The notes under the pieces are model-generated. The model did not search any database. It worked only from the letters and a program-made list of their open reading frames with translations, and had not been told where the DNA came from. Positions 24,164-35,579 of a stretch of 64,000 nt of DNA are shown piece by piece; position 1 is the first letter of the stretch, and every line of letters begins with the position of its first letter. Source of the stretch: Haliotis asinina. Lineage: Eukaryota > Mollusca > Gastropoda > Lepetellida > Haliotidae. The position numbers and the translations under genes are program-made. The stretch is taken from assembly GCF_037392515.1 (NCBI RefSeq), contig NC_090287.1, positions 9,779,501 through 9,843,500 on the forward strand, written 5' to 3'.

Positions 24164-24449
24164 AATACTCTTTCTATCTCTAAAAAGAGGACTTTAGAGT
24201 TGCTCCCCTTTGAGAATCATGAACTTAGACTTACTCACTTTCTTTACACACGAAAATGTTGGAAGCATCTACACATTATTTAGAGAGACAAGGTGACAGC
24301 TCGTTGTAGCAAGGAGCGCCGAGTGATAAACTTTATTGAGTAACATTATGTTGTAAACGCTACAGATAAAACTAAATGTAAATCCAATAAACTTGAAAAA
24401 GAAATTTATTTCAAACTATATATTTTAAATCACTGAATAGGGAAGGAGA
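24164..24449. other. CMTR1 upstream flank
   Basis: No coding sequence or repeat was recognised between the ETS site and the 5S-like SINE. It may hold the CMTR1 core promoter or a 5' noncoding exon. Confidence 0.3.
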
Positions 24450-24720
24450 CCGTGTTGTGATGATGTGTGGTCCTGTGCAAAGATCTCAAGTCACAAATCA
24501 GGTAAAGCCAAGTATCGGTGGGCGCGAAATATATTCTTGGATGGGTAACCGTGTTTGTCACCTTGGCCCCTGAGAGATTTTACGACTTCAGTGCTGCCCC
24601 ACAAAGAAGCACATGTGATTTCACCAGAGGCAAGTGAGTTTGTTCAAACTTGAATCTGTTCCCCCAGCAAGAAATGGGTACCCGGTGGGATAAGTCGTGT
24701 GATTATGACCTTCTAGCGCC
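24450..24720 (+). repeat. 5S-rRNA-like SINE, better-preserved copy
   Basis: After GATGTGTGGTCCTGTGCAAA, the segment GATCTCAAGTCACAAATCAG / GTAAAGCCAAGTATCGGTGG / TTCTTGGATGGGTAACCGTG parallels the internal promoter region of 5S rRNA (GATCTC..GAAGCTAAGCAGGGTCGG..TACTTGGATGGGAGACCG). The body continues with TTCAGTGCTGCCCCACAAAG to ACCTTCTAGCGCC. This is the layout of a SINE3-type element that uses a 5S-derived pol III promoter. A diverged copy lies at 21510-21765. Confidence 0.65.
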
Positions 24721-25292
24721 TACATCAAGGTAGGTGATAGCGGTACCTGTCTGGTTGTACCTATCGATACATCAAGGTAGACGACAGCGGCACCTGTCTG
24801 GTTGTATCTATCGATACATCAAGGTAGGTGATAGCGGTACCTGTCTGGTTGTACCTATCGATACATCAAGGTAGGTGATAGCGGTACCTGTCTGGTTGTA
24901 CCTATCGATACATCAAGGTAGGTGATAGCGGTACCTGTCTGGTTGTACCTATTGATACATCAAGGTAGGTGATAGCTGTACCTGTCTGGTTGTACCTATC
25001 GATACATCAAGGTAGGTGATAGCGGTACCTGTCTGGCTGTACCTATCGATACATCAAGGTAGGTGATAGCGGTACCTGTCTGGTTGTACCTATCGATACA
25101 TCAAGGTAGACGACAGCGGCACCTGTCTGGTTGTATCTATCGATACATCAAGGTAGGTGATAGCGGTACCTGTCTGGTTGTACCTATCGATACATCAAGG
25201 TAGGTGATAGCGGTACCTGTCTGGCTGTACCTATCGATACATCAAGGTAGGTGATAGCGGTACCTGTCTGGTTGTACCTATCGATACATCAA
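24721..25292. repeat. 47-bp minisatellite, about 12 copies
   Basis: The unit TACATCAAGGTAGGTGATAG, CGGTACCTGTCTGGTTGTAC, CTATCGA (47 bp) repeats almost without change. Two copies are of a variant with TAGACGACAGCGGCACC. A decayed unit continues to about 25345. It abuts the end of the 5S-like SINE. Confidence 0.95.
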
Positions 25293-25345
25293 GGCAAGGG
25301 ATTGCTGTACTGTCTGATTGTCTTTGTAAATAGATTAAGGCAGAT

Positions 25346-25720
25346 GATAGCATTACCTCTGGCCGCGCTTCCCGATAGGGCAAGCCAGTCTCTATAATCC
25401 GTTTTTCCAGTAACTGAATAATCAATAGCTGACCATGAAATCATCATCAGTACATCAGTTTGCTTTATCAGTACAAGCATAATTAGTTACCGACAAAACT
25501 GACACAGGTCTCCCAAAATCTGGACTTGTTAGAGTTGACCCAAAGGATTGACTAGTCAGGTTAGGTAACTCGTTCGATTGCATGTCAATATGATCGCGCT
25601 GTGTTGGATGGGCGCCTGGCGTCAATCACTTGACTGTCTGGCCCAGGCTCAGACGCCACCAAATTGTTACAATATAAATAACAAGCCATTGTGTTTGCAT
25701 TTCGTAAATCATGTTACTCT
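25346..25720. other. Intergenic, nothing recognised
   Basis: Unique-looking sequence between the minisatellite and a family A SINE. No gene was seen. Confidence 0.4.
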
Positions 25721-25721
25721 A

Positions 25722-25885
25722 TGTGGCGTTGCGCTGTAGTCAAGTGGTTAAAGCTTTGGCTCTTCACGCCTAAGACCCAGGTTTGATTCCTCACATGGGT
25801 ACAATGTGTGAAGCCCATTTTCTCGTGATGTTGCTGAAATATTACTATAGGCGACATAGAATCATACTTACTCGCTTACTTCCGC
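25722..25885 (+). repeat. SINE family A (tRNA-headed)
   Basis: The head has tRNA-like box A (GTAGTCAAGTGGTT) and box B (GGTTTGATTCC), followed by CACATGGGTACAATGTGTGA, AGCCCATTTTC, and a GCTGAAATATTACTATAGGC tail. The head is clearly tRNA-like but lacks the paired stem of a real tRNA. Confidence 0.75.
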
Positions 25886-26361
25886 ACTATATATGCATGC
25901 ATGTTTATTTTGTGTGTGAAACACGCGCATTTTGATCGCTTCTCTATACCTAAAAGTGACTTTCTTTTAAATATGTTCACCCTGAAATTTCAAACCAATG
26001 TCTTTGCTAAACGTTGCTCTGGAAGTGAATTTATATGCACACAGTCACCATAGCAACTGCACTTGAGATCGCTGACACTCGTATTCGACTGCCTCAGGTA
26101 GTTGGTTTAGCATCGTTATGTCATTCGATATTCCCATTGCACTTACATAACTCCTATTCTGAAAGGCTCTACGCTCACAAAATCGATCGATTTCGCCAGA
26201 TGAGTACAGTTAGGACGGGTAAGTGCCAATAATCAAATACCTCATAAATTTAAAGTTTATAATTGCTCGGCAGCGGATTGGTAGTCGTTTATAATCAGTT
26301 TTGAGGTAACAGTTTTTTTCACACCTCAAAACTAAATTTCATGATAAACACTTTTTTGTAC

Positions 26362-26490
26362 AGTGAGTGAGTCTGGTTGTAGGCTCTTTTTAGCAACATT
26401 CCAGAAGCATCAACAGAAATGGTCTTAACACATTGCACCCATGTGGGAACCCAGGTCTTCTTATTTACGAGTCAAAGTGACACCATAACC
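26362..26490 (-). repeat. SINE family A, truncated copy
   Basis: CAGTGAGTGAGTCTGGTTGT, TTTAGCAACATTCCAGAAGC and AACACATTGCACCCATGTGG are present. The tRNA-like head is decayed. Confidence 0.55.
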
Positions 26491-26832
26491 GAAATAGTGA
26501 GAAAAAAGTATGGATCATAAGGCTCGTTATTAAATAAGTAGGCGATACATTTTACAAATGACTGTTTATTCACGAGCGATCCCAAATGATGGAGATCTGC
26601 AATGTGAATACATACATCATGTGTAACATATAGATAATTAAAAGACATGAATCTGTAACGTCTGACAGGTGTGTTTTCAGTGACAACGGCTGTAAAGGAG
26701 ATGTAGTGATTTCCAGCACTTTGTTTGCTCTACATGTTTCTTCTTCTCCGTTGTCTTCATTAAGGTACTCAGCAGTATACCACGGTCAGACAAACAAGTG
26801 ACCGATAACAGCAACGCCAAGTCGCCAGAACT

Positions 26833-26981
26833 GGGCCTCATTTCACAAAACTCTCGTAAGGCTAAGGTCTCGTAACTTTTCTCGTAGCATTTGTACCTGG
26901 CATACTGTAACATAGGAGGTGCAAAGGCTACGAGAAAAGTTACGAGACCTTAGCCTTACGAGAGTTTTGTGAAACGGGACC
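26833..26981. mobile_element. Foldback MITE with ~65-bp near-perfect arms
   Basis: The left arm (26833-26897) reads TTTCACAAAACTCTCGTAAG, GCTAAGGTCTCGTAAC, TTTTCTCGTAGC. The right arm (26916-26981) is its inverse with only a few mismatches, around an ~18-bp loop. Transcribed, it would form a long hairpin. It has no coding capacity. Confidence 0.85.
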
Positions 26982-26984
26982 CTG

Positions 26985-27160
26985 GTCTTCAGTAAGCCAT
27001 GATTGTCGTAAGAGACAACCCATAGGATCGGGTGGTCAAGCTCGCTGACTTGGTTGATACATGTCATTGTATCCTATAATTGTATATATGGATGTCCATG
27101 TTGTTGATCTCCGGTTACTCTGGTTCAAACTAGATTATTTACAGACCACCGTCATATAGT
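26985..27160 (+). repeat. SINE family B copy
   Basis: CTTCAGTAAGCCATGATTGT, GGATCGGGTGGTCAAGCTCG, CTGACTTGGTTGATACATGT and GATTATTTACAGACCACCGT follow the family order. The terminal AATATTGCTGAGTG tail is cut. Confidence 0.65.
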
Positions 27161-27164
27161 AAGT

Positions 27165-28385
27165 ATGTTCCTGAGTTAAACAATAAAGATACAAAACGTC
27201 TCAAGAATATATCGCCAGTATATCAAGTGTTTTCGAAAGAGGGACAACATACACACAAAACTCATGACGTATTTGTGACGGCGGGGTAGGATCTCACGAA
27301 ATCAACACGGTCACCGTGCCCAACACCTTTTATGTTAGAACAAGGATGAAAAGGAAAGATTGACTCTAACCCGGACCACCACGGTTATGTCCACTTGCTC
27401 GAAATGTAAACAACAAATACACCGAAAACATGTACAGTTGTCTTTATAATCCACAATAAAATGCAGCAATTCAGTATCATTTGAATTTGAATTTAACCGA
27501 ACAAATCATAAGATTGTAAACATGTCTCTTTTGGTGAAAGGAAGATTGATATTCTACACTCGAAGTTAAGACATTCATGTTATTCTTTTGATGCTGATCT
27601 TTTTGGTGTCAATGTATCTGAGAGTAAATTTTGTCTTTGTGGCGCTCCACTGGTAGATGCCATTTCTTTCTAAAATGTCCAAAGAATGTCAGCTGATATT
27701 TGATTAGATACAAGGCTTTGAAATCCCAACAGGTTAGATATCAACTCCATTGTGTACGACAGCCCTAGTCTGCCACAAACTATAAACGAAAATATTTTTA
27801 ATCAAGTCCTAAAACACGAGTATATCGCACGTAGTAAACGTTTCAATTAATGTGTAATAATTCTTACCTCTCATCATTGTCCATTACCAGTATATTTCGC
27901 ATGTAATTGTCGGCACCGGACTTTGATAAGTTGGATAAACTGTGCCGAATCCCTTTCAATATTGAATATAATATGTTCAAGCAAAACAAACAAACTAAAG
28001 TGCCATTGGCGTTAAATGAAATCTTTCATCCTTGTCTGAATAAGTGTACAATGTAATTACTGCCATATGTTCTGATTCCCCCGTTGTGATTCCAGATTGA
28101 AAGTCTACGCCCCCGGAGCCTGCGCTGCGACCTAATGGATCAAACAATAGGACTGGGTGATCATGCGTAGGACTTGCGACGGCGCTGATCATTGCTCATG
28201 CCAACGATCGATTCGTAACTAGTCGTCTCTTTCCGTGACCTACCGGAATGACACGAGTAGTTACGAATGGTGAATGATCGCCATCATACAGCAGGAATAT
28301 ACCTGGAACAGTGTTAAACAACACTTACAAAACCTTAGCTCGTGATTTATAAAGGTGCTACATTTGATTTGTATGAATTTTGAGA
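27165..28385. other. Intergenic, nothing recognised
   Basis: The 27995-28192 minus ORF lacks any recognisable domain. Diffuse matches to SINE pieces (GGGTGATCATGCG) are too weak to call. Confidence 0.4.
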
Positions 28386-28387
28386 GG

Positions 28388-28555
28388 CAGTGGGGTAACC
28401 TAGTGGTTAAAGCGTTCGCTCGCCACGCAGAAGAGCCGGGTTCAGTTCCCTACATGGGTACAATGTGTGGAGCCCATTTTAAGTGTCCATCGCCGCGATA
28501 ATGCTGAAATATTGGTAAAGGTTGTGTAACACTGAACTCACTCACTCACTCACTA
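28388..28555 (+). repeat. SINE family A, complete copy
   Basis: GGGGTAACCTAGTGGTTAAA (box A), GCCGGGTTCAGTTCCC (box B), TACATGGGTACAATGTGTGG, GCCCATTTTAAGTGTCCATC and an ACTCACTCACTCACTA end are all present. It is one of the cleanest copies and shows full length of about 165 bp. Confidence 0.8.
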
Positions 28556-29094
28556 CTGAATTCTGAACGTACGATCCAGTAATCGTGTTATGAGTGCTCA
28601 TGCAAAGCTGATTGCATGTACGGAACGCTGTTACATATCCGGATCACATAGCCATGTTGTCGACTTCAGTGTGTATACGACTAGAGTAACTTCCATTACA
28701 ATGGAAGATGGTAGGTTGTTGGATAAACTGTTACTCGCCTTCCTAGTTTGGTGCTCTCCGTCAAACCATTGTTGGTGTCTCACCAGTGTAGCTCAATGAT
28801 GCTATACATTTTAATACAGTTTTAAGCGGGATGTTTTAATCAGAATGCCAAGCCTAATGATATGTTGACTCTGCAGTCCAGTTGATAATATTTATTGAGC
28901 ACAGTTCACCGTGTTACTCTCTAGATCACCCGTCAAAGCAGATTGCTCATGGCGTCAAACTAGCGGATTTTAGAAACGAGTTCCACTTTACGTTCTTTAT
29001 AATGCCGTTACCTTTTACGTACTTCCAGTGATGTATTAACCACTTCTACTATATGACGCTCTTTTTGAGGTATAATTATACCAAAAAGGAGAGG

Positions 29095-29207
29095 ACCATG
29101 TTGGATTCCTCACATGGGTACAGTGTCTGAAGCCCATTTCTGGAGTCCCCTGCCGTGATGTTGCTAGAATATTACCAAAAGCGGCGTAAAACCACACTCA
29201 CTCACTA
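29095..29207 (+). repeat. SINE family A, 5'-truncated copy
   Basis: It starts in box B (GTTGGATTCCTCACATGGGT) and runs to GCGGCGTAAAACCACACTCA and CTCACTA. The box A half is missing. Confidence 0.7.
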
Positions 29208-29209
29208 TA

Positions 29210-30368
29210 TACCAAAGCGGACGTCAGTCCAGGTAAGCAGATAACTTCATAGATACACTATGCAATTAGAATTATTCGGGTTTCGTTTCCAACATCAACC
29301 GAACCAACAATACTGTGACAACAACAGTTTTAACAGAATTTAATATTTCAATCAATAATGTTTTCTTAAACGTTTTTTGAGTGGCATTTTAGAAGTTGGG
29401 AAGTACAGTATAGAACAAACTTTATGGATAACGAAGAAATCTGAAATTTGAAACTATGATAATATAATGTAAAAGCGAATACTCCCGAGTCCTCGCATAA
29501 CAAATCTAAATCCATCTCATTTATCAAATAAAATAAAAATAAAAAAGTAAGTAAATAATAGCAATGTACCTCTTTAATGCATATGCGTCAACTACAAATA
29601 TTTGCGTTATCTCAAGACGAAGCAAATGCATTAAAGTCTGGTTTATTTGTCGATAAAACTCAAACATGACATATCGACGGTTTAATAGATAAAAGCTAAT
29701 GTAATTATGTAATGTGAATTAACAAACGAAAATTTGAATACTGTGATATCAAAAGTAAGATTTAATCATGAACACGTACAAACATGCATAGAAATGAATA
29801 GGCGAATGTTACAATCATAGACTTGACGTAAGCGTTAAATTTGAAAGATGAAACAGGGCAACTGGGGGCATGAAAGTTGACAATATTGACCTTGAACTGA
29901 AACTGTGAGTCAACAGTAAACATACAGCAGGAAAAAAAAATCTTATTTTTAATGATCTGTCTATCAAGTTATAAAAATACATACTGCTTAAATCCTGTTT
30001 CTTACCGGTGCGACTCGTTGGTACTGATTCACAAACACATGCTAACATTATAATCTGATTTCAACTACACAACTGATTGTGGAAAAAATCTTCCGGCGTG
30101 GCTTTTGTTCAAATGGTTTCCATACTTTGTTTGTTGTACATGAAATCCACAGAAACTATTGACTTACTCTATATCACAGCTGATTGACAATCAGAGTGTC
30201 TGATCACCGACCACTGGAATCAAAACGTCATGCATGTGAAAACACGATTCTGACTTTCAGGAAGCAGTTTTTCGAAGACGTTTGTACACCTGTGGCGTCC
30301 TCCTATCGAATTATTGTTTGAAAGATTGAAACCCTCTTAATCCGCACACTACCATTCCATCTCACATT
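29210..30368. other. AT-rich intergenic, nothing recognised
   Basis: No gene or clear repeat was seen. Homopolymer-rich tracts occur near 29530-29545 and 29935. Confidence 0.4.
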
Positions 30369-30369
30369 G

Positions 30370-30545
30370 GGGTCGGGTGTCCAGGCTCGGAGACATGGCT
30401 GACATATGTCATCGTAACCCAATCGCGTAGATCGATGATCATGCTGTTGATCACTGGATTGTCTGGTTCAGATTAGAGTATTTACAGACCGGTGCAATAT
30501 AGCTGGAATATTGCTACGTGCGGCGTAAAACCAAACTCATTCAAT
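30370..30545 (+). repeat. SINE family B copy
   Basis: GGTCGGGTGTCCAGGCTCG, GTAGATCGATGATCATGCTG, TTGATCACTGGATTGTCTGG and AATATAGCTGGAATATTGC are in order, ending GCGTAAAACCAAACTCATTC. Confidence 0.7.
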
Positions 30546-30858
30546 CCAATTCATATCAGCGTATTTCCGCACATTTAGAATAGTCGTTACAGAGTATAGT
30601 TCTTGCAGGAGTTCACAAAGACATTCAAGCAGACGTTCACACACACGTTCATACCAACGTTCCACCGAACGTCCACTGTAGTCACTCTCTGGGTATTTCT
30701 TTGTGATAGGTTCCGGAACAACGGTTTCACAGTTTGTAACAGATGCCATTTTGAATATTTTGGAAGAAACGTCCAGTTCACGTTGTAATCACTCAGTTAA
30801 TGTTTGAGGCGTTTGTGACAAACGGAACTTATGACATACACATGCTGCTCCGACTCAG

Positions 30859-31341
30859 TTAAATGAGGTCTTCCTCTTTGTCGAGATTAAGGTGAACGCT
30901 GAGATAATTTGACAGTTTTCTGCTTAGCGACTTGCGTCTCGTCTCCACATCTCGTTGTATTCTTTCTCGCGTTCGCTGTGGCATCGGCATCTTCTCGGGG
31001 TCACAGAGTGCATTTCGCCGGACAAACAGGCGAGGGCACTCGAGAGGATTGAACAAGTCCTTTTTTGACAAACTTTTCTGCAGCTCGTGGCGTTTTCGGG
31101 TATCAGGATGCGCGGCAGTAACTGTCTGAGGGTCCCGGCATGTTGGGAGGCATACGCTTGCTCCGTTTCTTTTCCGTCCAGGAACTGTCGAACTTGGAAG
31201 ATCTGACACGCTCTTAGATCTTTCACCTTTGCTACTGTCTCTATTATTACAGTTGTCATTTCCGCCTGAGTCAGTGTGCTCTTCTTCAGCATCAACTAAT
31301 TTCAGCTCAGTTCCAAGAACCACGATGTCGTCCTCGGCCAT
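30859..31341 (-). CDS. Hypothetical single-exon protein, 160 aa
   Basis: I do not recognise this protein. The frame is open from 31419, but the start at 31341 (MAEDDIVVLG) has a good initiation context (GAAATGG). The longer version would add a hydrophobic VIVLSTVCVLILEFIE stretch that could act as a signal anchor. The 160-residue form has an acidic N-terminus (VDAEEEHTD), a Ser/Asn-rich middle (GGNDNCNNRDSSKGERSKS), then a basic C-terminal half (KSLSKKDLFNPLECPRLFVR, RTRERIQRDVETRRKSLSRK) and an acidic end. It is the longest frame in this intergenic region that is not caused by repeats, and its GC content is higher than its flanks. No intron and no AATAAA nearby are evident. It could be a lineage-specific gene, the last exon of one, or chance. 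Confidence 0.4.
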   Translation of the reverse strand: MAEDDIVVLGTELKLVDAEEEHTDSGGNDNCNNRDSSKGERSKSVSDLPSSTVPGRKRNGASVCLPTCRDPQTVTAAHPDTRKRHELQKSLSKKDLFNPLECPRLFVRRNALCDPEKMPMPQRTRERIQRDVETRRKSLSRKLSNYLSVHLNLDKEEDLI

Positions 31342-31419
31342 TTCGATGAACTCCAGAATGAGTACACACACTGTAGATAAAACTATAACATCTTCACTGG
31401 CATCCAGAGGCAATACCAC

Positions 31420-32137
31420 AGCAAGTCTTGCACACTGTCTGTATGCTTAAACCAGTTCAGCAGACACCAAATTCAATTCTGAAATATATTTCGCCCAAAT
31501 CAAAGGATTATGACCGAAAATCAAAGGATTACAAATGTCTTGCGATACTGCACATCCTCCTTTCGTCACATCTGCAAGTAACTCTAGGTCTTGTCACGTC
31601 ATGTCAACCACGGAGCCAAGTTAAGACTGAGGCAGCAAATCCAATTTCCGCATTGCAAGTACCGTTAGCCGCTGCTGTCGTCGTCGATCGGGCCGACCAC
31701 GTGGGTCGATGTAGAGCTATTTACAGCCAATCTCCACATGGCTCAATAGCCTTTAGAGGTATTTGCTCGGCGGTGTGTTCCGCAATTAACCCAATTGCCT
31801 AGCAGTTAGACATTAGATGACAAGGGGGATCGGGGGCCCCGTACACAGTTATACAACACTCGTCAATGGTTATAAAACTATCCCTTCACACTTTTAGAAC
31901 TCAAATGGATATGACCAGTGATACTAACCGAAGGCTGTGATAATTAATCGTCTGTCAGTAATGCGCTTAAGTCAGCCCACATCATACAGAAACTCCAGAG
32001 GATACTGGTATAGCGTTCAAGGACGGCATTGAAAGTGGCCGATACGGCAACTGTTACACTGTTTTTTATAAAAAGAAGTTTTGGAACAGGGTATTTTGTG
32101 ATCTGTAGTCGTCCTACACCATCATATCAGTATATTA
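31420..32137. other. Flank of the orphan ORF, nothing recognised
   Basis: A plus-strand frame at 31428-31802 overlaps this region but has no domain features. No repeat was recognised. Confidence 0.4.
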
Positions 32138-32290
32138 TAGTGAGTTTGGCTTTACGCCGCTTTTAGCAATATTCCAGCAAATATCACTTTTGGGAACATC
32201 AAAAAGGACTTCACACTTTGTACCATGAAGCGAACACGAGTCTTAGGCGTGACGAACGAAGGCTCTAACCACTGAGCTACCCCACCATCC
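32138..32290 (-). repeat. SINE family A, complete copy
   Basis: TAGTGAGTTTGGCTTTACGC, TTTTAGCAATATTCCAGC and the tRNA-like head (TCTTAGGCGTGACGAACG, CTCTAACCACTGAGCTACC) are present on the minus strand. Confidence 0.75.
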
Positions 32291-32294
32291 ATGG

Positions 32295-33575
32295 AACATT
32301 ATAGAAACTGAACATATTGCACGATAAATCGGTCGCTCAGAATTTCTAATTTAAAGTCCTAGAAACATATTACATCGCAGAAGTTGTTTGATATATGCTG
32401 ATTTCTGAATCGGTCTAGTAAATCAGAGTCGAGAAGTCCGTGGTGTCTCCCCATTAAAGCTTCAACCTTAAGGCCTGACCTGGCCCAGACCAGTTTGTGC
32501 AGGATCACCCAAACCCTCTTTGCGAAATAAATGAATAATTATATATTTATCAATTAACAACAAACAAATTTGAATTATACTGAAATAATGACATGCGTGA
32601 AACCCGAAGTGACGAAGAGTTGGGCCATCCGGAAATCGCGTTTTACTGTCTTTGTCTATATGCATGGCAATATGAACACGATTTATATATTTTTAAGCTC
32701 CCAAAGTAAGTATATTTCACTCCCAAAACCCTTACCACATTCATAAGAACTATCTGCTAAAAGCAAGTTGATTGAACAATACTTTGTTTGAGCAGTGTTA
32801 CAGCTGTTTGTAAACGATCGAGTCTGGACCACACGATCCAGTGACTGTCACCATATGATGCGATATCAGAGCATGTATTTATGAATCACTATGGAAACAC
32901 AAATTGCTGTTGATGACCTGTTCAAAATGGGTCAAGCAGTTCACCGAGATGCACAGGTGGCCCTTGGTGAGGAAAACACTTCTCAAGAACATCTAGAGGT
33001 TGGACATGAGGTATGTTCATTGCCTCCACGAAGGCAGGTCCGACCGCAATACAGCTGCAGCTTGACTTCAGGAAGGACTATTAAGATGGAAATCGATCGC
33101 CACACTGTTACACCTGTGCTTTCTTCCTCATGTTTAATAACATACAAAGTATTATTTGTCTTTTATGTATTGAAGCCGAAACAGGGCTGTGGTTCTTGGG
33201 ATCGATTTTGCTCTTTCACTTCATCATCTCATGCATGTTTCTAAGGATGGGACTCGTAGTAAAAAGTCCTGTGATCAGATATGTTCTACAATCCCGATTT
33301 TCTTCTTTACCTTACATTTGTGTGTGGGACGAGGCTGGGTGGTGGGTACATTCTTCCGTCGACATTCTCTTTTAGGTAAAGTATTAGAAACAACGAATGA
33401 ATTAATGACTCGACGTCCAAAGGTAAACATGAACTCCAATATCTGAATGCACACAAAGTATGTGCACATACAATTCACAAAGTGCAGTCTGTAAGCCGTA
33501 GGGCCTATGTGTCTTGCAGATACGTACATACAGGTACCACTGTGCAAGTACATCGTACATAAAAAGTGGACACTG
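32295..33575. other. Intergenic; possible short exon only
   Basis: An ATG-started frame at 32891-32999 (METQIAVDDLFKMGQAVHRD..) is followed by a GTATGT donor-like sequence at 33010. I could not link it to any other exon or protein family. Nothing else was recognised. Confidence 0.25.
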
Positions 33576-33578
33576 TAT

Positions 33579-33580
<2 letters not shown>

Positions 33581-33628
<48 letters not shown>

Positions 33629-33655
33629 AACCAACCAACCAGCCAACCAACCAAC
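33581..33655. repeat. (CT)n microsatellite with adjoining (CCAA)n
   Basis: A run of about 22 CT dinucleotides (33581-33624) is followed by CCAA tetranucleotides to about 33655. The long reading frames across it (SLSLSL, PTNQPTNQ) are repeat artefacts. Confidence 0.95.
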
Positions 33656-33659
33656 AAAT

Positions 33660-34120
33660 CAACCAGAGGCCAACCGCACTTTCCTTATGGCGTGATTTAC
33701 GGTACACAAAAAAAGCGATGACCTATTACACGTCCACCAGGTGAGTCAATATCCACTTAGCTCGGGAAAGGTTCAACAGCCATTAATGCGCTGGAGAGAG
33801 ACTATTGATAATTGGGTACAGTATGTGAATCCTATTCTTGATACCCTTGTTGCTCTGTAGGTTGAACATTAATAAACTCAACAAGAGCCCCACAAAATCT
33901 GCGAGCCTTTGTAGCTTCGTATTTACGTATCATCGTACAATTACGCACGTGAATGTTCTATTGTCTGGAATGTACCATTGTCTGGAAGTTCTAAAATAAC
34001 AAGAATTAAGAAAAACGAATTTGTGCGCTGTATGTAATGTTCATGAAATAAAATATTCACATAAAAATCAGTGGTATTTGTCCCTTCTTTACACATCTCT
34101 TGTCGTAGCCTTGTTGAACA
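33660..34120. other. Intergenic, nothing recognised
   Basis: No gene, RNA or repeat was identified. Confidence 0.4.
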
Positions 34121-34350
34121 ATGAGTGAGTTTAGTTTTAAGCCGGCTAGCAATATTCCAGCAACATCACGGCGGGGGACACCAACGGTACCCTGATCGGA
34201 AATCGTAACAAGGTTTCAGTGTGAGTAGGTGAATATGTTATGCTAGCAATGTTCCACCAGGAATGGGTCTTACACATCGCACGCATTGAGAATCGAACCC
34301 TGATTTCAGGCATGATGAGCGAGCGCTTTATCCACTAGGCTGCCCCACCG
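34121..34350 (-). repeat. SINE family A mosaic of two tail pieces
   Basis: A first tail (ATGAGTGAGTTTAGTTTTAA..AATATTCCAGC..GGGGGACACC) is followed by CCTGATCGGAAATCGTAACA, then a second partial copy (GTGTGAGTAGGTG..AGCAATGTTCCACCAGG) with a tRNA-like head to CTAGGCTGCCCCACC. It looks like one copy abutting or inserted in another. Confidence 0.6.
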
Positions 34351-34354
34351 ACTC

Positions 34355-35340
34355 TGTTCTACATAGTGGTGAACATCATTTCAGAAGATAAATCCATGTA
34401 AGGCATGCCTCACTGTTTGATGTAAGTACGCACTTAAAGGACATATCGCCAATCTGGGCAGTGTCAATACCTTGTTCTGCAGTTTACACACGAAGATGAT
34501 TCATTTTGTATACTCTGTAAATAACATCTGTATCGCATTAATGATGAACACTTGCATTCTATAAATGCACATTCAAGTAGGTTCCGAGTTGAATTATACA
34601 TGCACCATGTCTGTTGACAGCAGAACATGAAGTTTTAGGCGATTAAGATTCAACATCGATCTGCGTCGCCGACAGGGTTACGAGGCCATTCCATAATGAC
34701 TGGAATCTATAGGATTTGCTGCCGACCTTCCCACTCACAAGAAGTGTCTATGATATAATTGAATGCATTGGCTCTGGTAAAACTTGGCCCTGACACTGCA
34801 TCGACACATTTCGTGGATGATCGATGCATCTGATTTAACTGGGCCTTCAGCCAGTACACACTGGCTTTATGGAAGACACGGCCATTGATTCTGTCACAGT
34901 TCAGAATGCGCATTGAACTTTGGTGAACGTATTGGCATTTATGCATATTTCACCTGCAGATGTGCGAAGGACGTCATTAAATGGATATTTCAGTTGCAGA
35001 TCAGCAAAACACCAACTATTGATAACAATATGCTTATAAATTATATGGCATGAAATTTACCTAAGATGTGAACTAATGCTGCGAAAACCTACTCGTTCAT
35101 GATTGTTAATCTCACACTGTGAAGAAGGTATTAACGTTTCTCGTTTACAGATAATCTTGTTCTTGTCACTAGCCTTGGAACCGACTTTGTTGTTGGGTTT
35201 ACTGTTAAATGTTCCGTGATACAGGAGTGGTTGTATGTAATTCTGGCCATCGACTACCGTAATGAGGCGAGTCCTTACTAGATAGTAATACTGAAAGCGT
35301 AATGGTAGTTAGATCAATGGCGAGCTTGTGAACCAAGAAG
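34355..35340. other. Intergenic, nothing recognised
   Basis: No gene was recognised. The minus ORF at 34707-34946 has no domain support. Confidence 0.4.
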
Positions 35341-35345
35341 AGCGG

Positions 35346-35455
35346 GGCCTACATTTTCGAAGATCTCTTAGCGCTAAGATAGTCGTAAGTTAATGTTAAT
35401 GTATGACACGTACGACTTTCTTGGCGCTAATAGAGCTTTGCTAATCTAGGCTCTG
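35346..35455. mobile_element. Foldback MITE, TTTTCGAAGC family, copy 2
   Basis: TTTTCGAAGATCTCTTAGCG, CTAAGATAGTCGTAAGTTAA and the inverse TACGACTTTCTTGGCGCTAA..CTAATCTAGGC are present, with the same spacer (TTAATGTTAATGTATG) as the other copies. Confidence 0.75.
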
Positions 35456-35579
35456 GCGCTGAATTAACGTGTTGCACATTATGAATACTGTGTCGTAGAA
35501 TGTCATCTGGCCAATGGACTGCTCCACTACTGCTGTATACTCGTGAAAATCCGGGTTAGAATAGGGCTTCACCAATCCA

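Noticed and set aside
25722..25800. Functional tRNA gene
   Set aside because: Box A and box B are present but the cloverleaf stems do not pair and the sequence continues into the SINE body.
27995..28192. Short minus-strand protein FDPLGRSAGSGGVDFQSG..
   Set aside because: No domain, no splice context, and weak overlap with SINE-like sequence.
30932..31450. Frames on the plus strand and in another minus frame overlapping the orphan ORF
   Set aside because: Shadows of the longer minus-strand frame, with poorer composition.
33507..33744. ORFs across the (CT)n / (CCAA)n tract
   Set aside because: Low-complexity frames (SLSL, PTNQ) are produced by the microsatellite itself.
34190..34217. Real 18S rRNA fragment
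   Set aside because: Only about 15-16 bases match; upstream and downstream rDNA sequence is absent.
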